The notes beneath the pieces are model-generated. The model was not told the origin of the DNA and did not search any database. It was given only the letters and a program-made list of their open reading frames with translations. Below are positions 1 through 5,115 of a stretch of 5,115 nt of DNA, one piece after another (the first letter of the stretch is position 1; each line of letters starts with the position of its first letter). Source of the stretch: Prevotellamassilia sp. GTDB lineage: Bacteria > Bacteroidota > Bacteroidia > Bacteroidales > Bacteroidaceae. The stretch spans positions 1 to 5,115 of the forward strand of contig JAHAWW010000249.1 of NCBI GenBank assembly GCA_018383375.1, read 5' to 3'. The position numbers and the translations under genes were made by a program.

Positions 1-1460
1 TCAAGACCGTGGGTCTATTGCAATACATGCTGCAATGCGGCATGCCCGTGCCCCTCGACGAAGGGAGCCGTATGGGTGTGTTTCAAGAAATCTTCATTGA
101 CATTGGCGACGAACAGAGCCTCGAAGACGACCTCTCTACCTATTCAAGCCACCTGCTCGGCATGAAGCAAATGATGCGTCGCTCGGGCGCGAAAAGTCTG
201 CTGCTCATCGACGAGTTTGGCGGAGGCACAGATCCACAAATCGGAGGAGCTCTGGCCGAAGCCATGCTGATGGAGTTTGTCGAACGCGGCGCCATGGGCG
301 TCATCACCACCCACTACCAAAACCTCAAACACTATGCCGGCGAGTCGGCCACGGTGGTGAATGGCGCCATGCTCTATGACCGCACACAGATGCAGCCACT
401 CTTTATGCTCCAAGTCGGCAACCCGGGCAGTTCGTTTGCCATTGAGATTGCTCGCAAAATCGGCTTGCCCGAACAAGTCATACGCCGCGCCACCGAGATT
501 GTGGGTAAAGACTACGTGATGAGCGACAAATACCTGCTCGACATCGTGCGCGACAAAATGTATTGGGAAAACAAGCGCCGCCACATCCATCAACGCGAAA
601 AACAACTTGAGGCCACGATGGAAGGCTACAAACGCGAGATAGAAGACTTCAGAGACGAGCGCAAAAAAGTGATGACACGCGCCAAAGACGAGGCACGCGA
701 ACTCTTGCGAGCCTCAAACGCACAAATCGAAAACACCATCCGCTCCATCAAAGAGGCCGCCGCCGAGCGCGAAAAAACCCGCGAGGCACGCGAGGCGCTT
801 GAAAACTTCAAGCAAAACATCGAGCAAAACAGTCAAGACGAAGAACGACTGGCTCGGAAAATCGAAAAAATCAAACGCCGTCAAGAACGCCAAGCAGAGC
901 GCCGTGCAGGTGGGGGACGTCAGCGTGGCACCACCACCTCTCAGGCCGGCCCCAACCAGACGGCCGCTGCCGCCGAGGCCCCCAAAACAGGACTCTTTCA
1001 CCCCGGCGACTATGTGCGCCTCGAAGGCCAAACCACCGTGGGCCGCATACAGTCAATCGACGACGGCAAAGCCCGTGTGCTCTTTGGCATGATACACACC
1101 ACGACAGCCCTGTCGCGCCTCGTTCCGGCCCAAAAGCCCGCCGAGGACAAGACCGTGAAAGTCTCAACCTTTGTTTCAAAAGAAACGCGCAACGCCATGT
1201 ATGAGAAGAAGTTGCATTTCAAACCCGAAATCGATTTGCGCGGAATGCGTGGCGACGAAGCCTTGACCACAGTTTCGCTCTTTATCGATGATGCCGTCTT
1301 GCTCGAACAGTCGCGTGTGCGCATTCTTCACGGCACCGGCACCGGCGCCTTGCGCGAACTGGTGCGCCAATACCTCTCGACCGTGCCCGACGTGAAACGT
1401 TTCCACGACGAGCGTGTGCAGTTTGGCGGTGCCGGCATCACGGTCGTGGAATTGGCCTAA
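1..1460 (+). CDS. mutS2: Endonuclease MutS2 (Smr-domain MutS homologue), 3' portion, 5' end outside window
   Basis: This is the C-terminal part of MutS2, a dimeric DNA-binding ATPase. Family members have been linked to control of homologous recombination and, in Bacillus, to rescue of collided ribosomes. The gene enters from the left edge; the first complete codon is at base 3, and the visible frame (KTVGLLQYM) starts just after the Walker A loop, which is not in the window. Counting from the GTG at base 9, I see the ABC-type signature DLSTYSSHL (about 41-49), Walker B LLLIDE (64-69) with the D-loop GGGTDP (71-76), and the H-loop TTH (100-102). A long Lys/Arg/Glu-rich coiled coil (about 185-298) follows, then a Gly/Ala/Thr-rich linker (about 300-327), a KOW-like segment starting HPGDYVRLEG (331-340), and a C-terminal Smr domain (about 407-483) with IDLRG (408-412) and HGTGTGALR (441-449). 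The C-terminal end is complete, with TAA at 1458-1460. About 485 residues are visible of a family usually near 800. The missing N-terminus is a window effect, not a mutation. Confidence 0.96.
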   Translation, partial: KTVGLLQYMLQCGMPVPLDEGSRMGVFQEIFIDIGDEQSLEDDLSTYSSHLLGMKQMMRRSGAKSLLLIDEFGGGTDPQIGGALAEAMLMEFVERGAMGVITTHYQNLKHYAGESATVVNGAMLYDRTQMQPLFMLQVGNPGSSFAIEIARKIGLPEQVIRRATEIVGKDYVMSDKYLLDIVRDKMYWENKRRHIHQREKQLEATMEGYKREIEDFRDERKKVMTRAKDEARELLRASNAQIENTIRSIKEAAAEREKTREAREALENFKQNIEQNSQDEERLARKIEKIKRRQERQAERRAGGGRQRGTTTSQAGPNQTAAAAEAPKTGLFHPGDYVRLEGQTTVGRIQSIDDGKARVLFGMIHTTTALSRLVPAQKPAEDKTVKVSTFVSKETRNAMYEKKLHFKPEIDLRGMRGDEALTTVSLFIDDAVLLEQSRVRILHGTGTGALRELVRQYLSTVPDVKRFHDERVQFGGAGITVVELA

Positions 1461-1520
1461 ATTATTCTTTTTTTGTTTAGCAGAAAGACGCATAAAAATC
1501 GAAATCAAAAATTTATCTAT

Positions 1521-3377
1521 ATGAAGAAATCGTTATCACTCCTATTCTTGTTGCTGTTGGCTTCGACTCTTCCTGCGGCTGCGCAACTCCACAGACGTTC
1601 AATGTCGTTGCGTCAATCCGACGGTTTGCGCGTGGCGTTAAACTACGTCGGTACACCGCTCTATGGCTGCCACACCACCACAGACGGTTTAGCCGTTGTG
1701 CGCGGCGCCGATGGGTTTTATTACTATGCCGCCGAGACCGCCGAAGGCCTAACAGCCACCAACGTTCAAGCCCACAACCCCGCCGAACGAGGCATTGCCG
1801 AGCAGAAGTTTGTCACATCCTCGGCAGTGGAGACGAGCGCAGCTTTGCAACTGCTCTCCTCGCTCAACCCCCAACCGCCGGTGCGCAGTTCGCGTGCCGC
1901 CTCAACCACCGACGGCCTCACCCCCTACGGCCAATCGGCCGGTGGTGCCATCCCCAGTGTTGGCGAGCGTCGCATCCCCGTGATTATGGCCGAGTTTAGC
2001 GACATCAAATTTCAAGACACCATCACCGTCGACAAGATGACCCACATGCTCAACGACGACGATTTCGTGGCCGTGAGCAAAGGCAAGGGTAGTGCGGCAC
2101 AATATTTCCGCGACATGAGCGGTGGTCTTTTCAGCCCCACATTCGATGTCGTGGCCAGGGTAGCCGTGTCAAAAGACCACGTCTATTATGGCGCAGATTC
2201 GGGTAGCAGTCATCACGTCAACATCACTCAGTTTATTCCCGAAGCCATCGACAGCGCCCAAGCCAAAGGCGTAGACTTCAGCCCCTACGTCGATGCCACG
2301 TTGGGTGGTGTGCCCTGTGTGGTAGTGATTTTTGCCGGTCAGGGCCAACACACCTCATACGACGCCGACTGGGAAGACTATATATGGGCCCACTTTTGGC
2401 GCCGTGCCTACACCTGTGGCGGCATCAAGTTCAACTCTTATTATGTGGGAGCCGAGCTTGCCAACAACTATTACGACGCCAACGGCCAACTCGTGACAGA
2501 CGCCAACGGCTATGGCATCGCCCAGAGCACCCACATGGAGGGCATCGGCGTCTTTATCCACGAAATGAGCCACGCCCTTGGTCTTGCCGACTTATACTAC
2601 ACGGGCATCGACCAAGCCATCAGCGACACGCTGGCCACACCGGGCTGGTGGTCAATCATGGACTACGGCCAATATTGGGCCGATGGCTATCAGCCCATGG
2701 GCTACAGCGCCTATGAGCGTGCGCGTTTGGGCTGGCAACAAGTTGAAGAACTCACCGAAGCCAAGGCCGTGAAGATGTACAACCATATCCTGACAGACAA
2801 GGAGCACCCCTCTGTGGCCTACATCCTCCGCTCCGACGCCAACCCATCAGAATATTTCTTGCTTGAAAATCGCCAGCCGAGCCATTGGTATCCCCAAGTG
2901 ATGGGCAAAGGCATGCTCATCACCCACGTCTATTACAGTTCGTCCGTTTGGAGCCAAAACATCGTCAACAACAATCCCGATTTGCAGCGTGTGGCCATTG
3001 TGCCGGCCGATGGCAGTTTCCCGTTTATAAAATACACGACAGCGTCCGAACTCAAAGGCGACCTTTTCCCCGGGCCAAGCGGCAACACGGCGTTCACCGA
3101 CGAGTCTGCCGTCAGAGCCACCACCTACACCGGCACGGGCTTGCTCGGCAAACCCATTTACGACATTGCCCAAAACGATGACGGCACGGTGGAATTTAGC
3201 TTCTTGCAGCCCCACCTCACCGGTATCGAGAGCGTCAACTCTGCCGCCCAGACCGAGCCCACGGCCATCTACCGTCTCGACGGCACCCGTGTGCATCTGT
3301 CGAAACGCTCAGAATTGCGCCGAGGCATCTACATCATCCGCTCGGCCGAGGGCACCCGTAAACTGATTGTGGACTAA
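1521..3377 (+). CDS. Secreted M6-family zinc metalloprotease with T9SS-like C-terminal sorting region
   Basis: This 618-aa protein is a predicted exported zinc endopeptidase of the M6 (immune inhibitor A-like) family. The start is the ATG at 1521, because it opens directly on a signal peptide: MKKS, a Leu-rich core, then LPAAAQ with likely cleavage near residues 21-22. An in-frame TTG at 1473 would add 16 polar residues in front and is rejected. Residues about 25-130 look like the family's N-terminal propeptide, with the pattern DGLAVVRGADGFYYY and AHNPAERG. The catalytic domain covers about 135-420 and contains HEMSHALGLAD at 347-357, matching HExxHxxGxxD: zinc ligands His347, His351 and probably Asp357, general base Glu348. 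A Met-turn-like WSIMDYG follows at 377-383. A beta-rich region continues to about 565. The final ~50 residues (IYRLDGTRV ... RGIYIIR ... RKLIVD) resemble the short T9SS type A sorting domains of Prevotella-like bacteria. Secretion by T9SS is therefore inferred, and depends on the host having that system. The natural substrate is unknown. The gene lies 60 nt after mutS2 and may be read from its own promoter or by read-through. Confidence 0.93.
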   Translation: MKKSLSLLFLLLLASTLPAAAQLHRRSMSLRQSDGLRVALNYVGTPLYGCHTTTDGLAVVRGADGFYYYAAETAEGLTATNVQAHNPAERGIAEQKFVTSSAVETSAALQLLSSLNPQPPVRSSRAASTTDGLTPYGQSAGGAIPSVGERRIPVIMAEFSDIKFQDTITVDKMTHMLNDDDFVAVSKGKGSAAQYFRDMSGGLFSPTFDVVARVAVSKDHVYYGADSGSSHHVNITQFIPEAIDSAQAKGVDFSPYVDATLGGVPCVVVIFAGQGQHTSYDADWEDYIWAHFWRRAYTCGGIKFNSYYVGAELANNYYDANGQLVTDANGYGIAQSTHMEGIGVFIHEMSHALGLADLYYTGIDQAISDTLATPGWWSIMDYGQYWADGYQPMGYSAYERARLGWQQVEELTEAKAVKMYNHILTDKEHPSVAYILRSDANPSEYFLLENRQPSHWYPQVMGKGMLITHVYYSSSVWSQNIVNNNPDLQRVAIVPADGSFPFIKYTTASELKGDLFPGPSGNTAFTDESAVRATTYTGTGLLGKPIYDIAQNDDGTVEFSFLQPHLTGIESVNSAAQTEPTAIYRLDGTRVHLSKRSELRRGIYIIRSAEGTRKLIVD

Positions 3378-3536
3378 CCTTAAGCGTGACAGACTGTGAC
3401 GGAAGGTGATTAAAGCTTTCCGTCACAGCAAACGCTTCAAACACAATTGGTTATAAGCCCGTGATTGTGTGATTGGGAAAAAGGCGAAACTTTGGGTAAT
3501 ATAGTGCATAACGTTTTAAAGCAAGAAAAAAGTCGA
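3378..3536. other. Intergenic region between protease gene and the 149-aa protein gene
   Basis: This 159-nt gap is noncoding as far as I can see. It holds the inverted repeat at 3394-3428, an extra GTGAC copy at 3386-3390 placed 10 nt before the GTGAC of the left arm (3396-3400), and a short tandem duplication GTGATTG at 3461-3467 and 3469-3475. The last part, before the ATG at 3537, is A-rich (GCAAGAAAAAAGTCGA), typical of Bacteroidota leaders that lack a Shine-Dalgarno site. It presumably contains the promoter for the downstream genes, but I could not find a convincing -33 TTTG / -7 TAnnTTTG pair with correct spacing. Confidence 0.5.
3394..3428. terminator. Strong inverted repeat after the protease gene, terminator-like but without a T-tract
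   Basis: CTGTGACGGAA (3394-3404) is perfectly reverse-complementary to TTCCGTCACAG (3418-3428), an 11-bp stem. Three further pairs are possible in RNA (G3405-U3417, G3406-C3416, U3407-G3415), leaving a 7-nt loop GAUUAAA. It starts 17 nt after the protease stop codon, where a terminator or 3'-end stabilising hairpin is expected. No run of T follows on the + strand and none follows on the - strand side either, so it does not fit a classical intrinsic terminator. A palindromic protein-binding site upstream of the next gene is an alternative. Confidence 0.5.
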
Positions 3537-3986
3537 ATGAGCACCTATATTATGCGATGGAACCCGGCCATCAGCAGCAGCAAAATTGATGAGTTCAGAG
3601 CCGCACGAGAGAAGTGGCCCGATGGTTTCTGTGGCGATTGGAGCATTTATGAATGGGAGAATGCCCACGCTGGCGATAAATATATTATGGTACGCGTAGG
3701 TGATGAGCCGTGTGGCGTGGTCTATCACGGCGAGTTCTTGTCAGAGCCCTATACGGGTGACGATTGGGCCGGTTCTTCTCGAAAGCGCCACTATGTCGAC
3801 CTCTCCATCCAGCATCCCTGCGATCCCGACCAGCCGTGCATCACCATCGAACAACTTGAACGCCTCATCCCTCAAATAAACTGGCGCCATGGACACTCAG
3901 GCGAATTGATGAGCGAAGAAGTGGAGCGCAAGTTTTGGGGTGATGTATGGCCGGAAAACCCTGCACATATTTCTGTGACACATTAA
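3537..3986 (+). CDS. Unassigned 149-aa protein, possible PUA/EVE-like fold
   Basis: I do not recognise a named family with certainty. The ATG at 3537 is preferred over an in-frame TTG at 3465, because the upstream extension is low-quality sequence and the ATG follows an A-rich leader. The protein has no signal peptide or membrane segment and should be cytoplasmic. It is rich in Trp and acidic residues. Visible landmarks are YIMRWNPAISS (4-14), GDWSIYEW (33-40), GDKYIMVRVGD (46-56), GVVYHGEFLSEPY (60-72), DDWAG (75-79), YVDLSI (86-91), and INWRHGHSGELM (114-125). The order 'Trp..., GD-hydrophobic strand, G-(V/I)-x-G-x-(F/V)-x-S-x-P, Trp' recalls EVE/PUA-like domains, which often bind modified bases or RNA; this is inference from pattern only. 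The open reading frame is intact and its composition matches a real gene. It lies 40 nt before the acyltransferase gene and may share its transcript, but no functional link is evident. Confidence 0.8.
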   Translation: MSTYIMRWNPAISSSKIDEFRAAREKWPDGFCGDWSIYEWENAHAGDKYIMVRVGDEPCGVVYHGEFLSEPYTGDDWAGSSRKRHYVDLSIQHPCDPDQPCITIEQLERLIPQINWRHGHSGELMSEEVERKFWGDVWPENPAHISVTH

Positions 3987-4026
3987 CAAAAGATCGGATG
4001 CCAACATCTTTGTTGCAAATATTAGG

Positions 4027-5049
4027 ATGAACAAGGACACATCGCTCGAATTGAAGGGAGTAGCCATTCTGCTGATGCTCTTGCTGCATCTGTTCAATAC
4101 GCAGGAGCGCGTGGCAGAGTGTACCACCTATGTCCAGTTCTGGAACGGTAAGCCTTTGGTCTATGCTTTGAGCCGCGTGGCCGGTTTCTGTGTACCCATC
4201 TATCTGTTTGTGAGTGGTTATGGGCACGCCATTTCCTTCCGCCAAGGGCGTCTGAACATCCGCCATTGCCTGCAACGTGTCTTTAAACTGTATGTGAACT
4301 TTTGGATCATATTCTTTCTGTTCATCCCTATCGCTTGTTGGGTGAAACCTGAAGCCTATCCCGGCGGGGCAGACATCTTTTTACTCAATATGATTGGCCT
4401 TGACTTTTCATACAATGCCGAATGGTGGTTTCTGCTTCCTTATGTGGTTTTGTCCTTGGTTTCTCCATACTTGTTTCGTGCGATTGCCAAGCAGACAGAA
4501 CCGGGAAATTATCATATTGGCAAGGCCCCGTTGTTGCTGACCGCCGCGGTCTATCTCCTTTGCACCACGTGTGGAAAATATTTGCCGGATGCTGTGTCAG
4601 AGCATCCGCTGGTCACACTCAGCTTCAACACCGTCAAGCTGTTGTTTGTTTTCGTAGGTGCTGCAGCCTTTGCTTTCAACCATTGGTTTGAGCGGTTGTT
4701 GAACTGGCGTCGGTTGAAGAGCGGTTTATGCATCATGGTCTTGATGGCATTATGCCTGTTGAGGATGAGTTTGGGCCCGTCTATTCTCAATGCGTTTTTC
4801 GTGTTGGCGTGCATACCCCTGTATGTGTTCATCAGCAGGCCTATTTGGTTCAAGCGTTGCCTGATGTTCTTTGGCAGACACTCCACCAATATGTGGCTAT
4901 GCCACACCTTCTTCGCGTATTATCTATGGTCTGAATATTTCTATGCCCTTCGGTTTCCTCTGCTCATTTATGTGGCATTGGTAATGGCATCGTTGGCTGT
5001 GTCGATGCTTATTCTTCCGATTTATAAGAAGCTGGTGCAGTACAAATAG
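4027..5049 (+). CDS. Acyltransferase-3 family integral membrane O-acyltransferase
   Basis: This 340-aa multi-pass inner-membrane protein belongs to the acyltransferase-3 (OafA/WecH-like) group, which moves acyl groups, commonly acetyl, onto sugars of surface polysaccharides or similar acceptors. The start ATG at 4027 gives the expected family N-terminus. LKGVAILLMLLLHLF (9-23) contains the conserved first-helix histidine (His21), with Lys10 at the place where many members carry Arg (R-X10-H). FVSGYGHA (61-68) matches the family F-x-SGYG motif, EWWFLLPYVVLSLVSPYLF (132-150) the W-F-x-x-x-Y...P motif, and FFGRHSTNMWLCHTFF (281-296) the C-terminal motif with a conserved His. I count roughly nine or ten hydrophobic segments, near residues 11-25, 46-68, 88-107, 133-152, 168-182, 200-218, 233-250, 252-270, 290-308 and 310-332. 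The length is normal for the single-domain form; there is no SGNH domain. The gene is visibly less GC-rich and more T-rich than mutS2 and the protease, partly because of Phe/Leu content. The acceptor cannot be named. Confidence 0.88.
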   Translation: MNKDTSLELKGVAILLMLLLHLFNTQERVAECTTYVQFWNGKPLVYALSRVAGFCVPIYLFVSGYGHAISFRQGRLNIRHCLQRVFKLYVNFWIIFFLFIPIACWVKPEAYPGGADIFLLNMIGLDFSYNAEWWFLLPYVVLSLVSPYLFRAIAKQTEPGNYHIGKAPLLLTAAVYLLCTTCGKYLPDAVSEHPLVTLSFNTVKLLFVFVGAAAFAFNHWFERLLNWRRLKSGLCIMVLMALCLLRMSLGPSILNAFFVLACIPLYVFISRPIWFKRCLMFFGRHSTNMWLCHTFFAYYLWSEYFYALRFPLLIYVALVMASLAVSMLILPIYKKLVQYK

Positions 5050-5087
5050 GATACTTATATGTTAGCGGCTAAGTAATTGACTTCCGT

Positions 5088-5115
5088 ATGATGAATAAAC
5101 TCATTATCAAGATTT
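5088..5115 (+). CDS. Possible start of a further gene, cut by the window edge
   Basis: Two successive ATG codons at 5088 and 5091 open a frame reading MMNKLIIKI to the end of the window without a stop. The spacing after the acyltransferase stop (about 40 nt) is like that before the acyltransferase gene, and the Lys/Ile-rich beginning is plausible for a protein N-terminus. Nine codons are too few to assign a function or to be sure it is coding. Confidence 0.35.

Noticed and set aside
1..60. mutS2 lacking Walker A as a truncated pseudogene
   Set aside because: The frame is open to the window edge and begins just where the Walker A loop would end, so the missing part is outside the window.
144..605. 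153-aa open frame on the minus strand inside mutS2
   Set aside because: It lies wholly opposite conserved MutS2 coding sequence containing Walker B and the signature motif; its sequence shows no domain and its length is expected from GC-rich codon bias.
1461..1480. T-run after the mutS2 stop as an intrinsic terminator
   Set aside because: Seven T's are present at 1468-1474, but I find no stable GC-rich stem immediately before them.
1473..1520. TTG start giving a 634-aa version of the protease
   Set aside because: It would place 16 polar, basic residues before a textbook signal peptide that begins at the ATG at 1521.
2847..3296. 149-aa open frame on the minus strand inside the protease gene
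   Set aside because: It is a mirror of the protease reading frame with no recognisable motif; the sense strand has a clear signal peptide, catalytic motif and C-terminal region.
3491..3516. Possible Bacteroidota promoter, TTTG at 3491-3494 with TAACGTTT at 3509-3516
   Set aside because: The spacing between the elements is 14 nt, well short of the usual ~19-21, and the second element only partly fits TAnnTTTG.
3465..3536. TTG start giving a 173-aa version of the unassigned protein
   Set aside because: The extension has no convincing conserved pattern and the ATG at 3537 follows a typical A-rich leader.
3985..4014. Weak hairpin between the 149-aa protein and the acyltransferase (AACAAA-a-GAT with ATCTTTGTT)
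   Set aside because: The stem is A/T-rich, has a bulge, includes part of the stop codon and is not followed by T's; chance pairing is likely.
3865..4275. 136-aa minus-strand open frame spanning the gap between the 149-aa protein and the acyltransferase
   Set aside because: It overlaps two better supported + strand genes, including the conserved first helix of the acyltransferase, and shows no domain features of its own.

Overview
The window looks like a chromosomal segment of a Bacteroidales bacterium, in the broad Prevotella / Porphyromonas / Muribaculaceae range. The basis is the Bacteroidota-type MutS2, a secreted M6 metalloprotease whose C-terminus resembles a type IX secretion (T9SS) sorting domain, A/T-rich leaders without Shine-Dalgarno sites, and a moderately GC-rich coding style. 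Genus cannot be fixed from the sequence alone.

Layout: all supported genes lie on the + strand. (1) Positions 1-1460 hold the 3' part of mutS2; the Walker A loop and everything upstream lie outside the window. (2) After a 60-nt A/T-rich gap, an M6-family secreted zinc metalloprotease runs from 1521 to 3377. (3) A 159-nt intergenic region (3378-3536) carries a strong inverted repeat at 3394-3428. (4) A 149-aa protein without a clear family (3537-3986) has a sequence pattern reminiscent of PUA/EVE-like folds. (5) After 40 nt, a 340-aa multi-pass membrane acyltransferase of the acyltransferase-3 type follows (4027-5049). (6) The last 28 nt may be the first codons of another + strand gene.

The genes do not form an obvious single pathway. 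MutS2 is a housekeeping DNA/ribosome-associated ATPase. The protease is an exported enzyme, probably for protein degradation at or outside the cell surface. The acyltransferase probably modifies a surface glycan. The inverted repeat separates the GC-rich mutS2/protease block from the less GC-rich downstream block, which suggests two transcription units. I saw no tRNA, rRNA, CRISPR array, insertion sequence or attachment site. The window reads as mostly ordinary; the two points most worth a second look are the small unassigned protein and the hairpin upstream of it.
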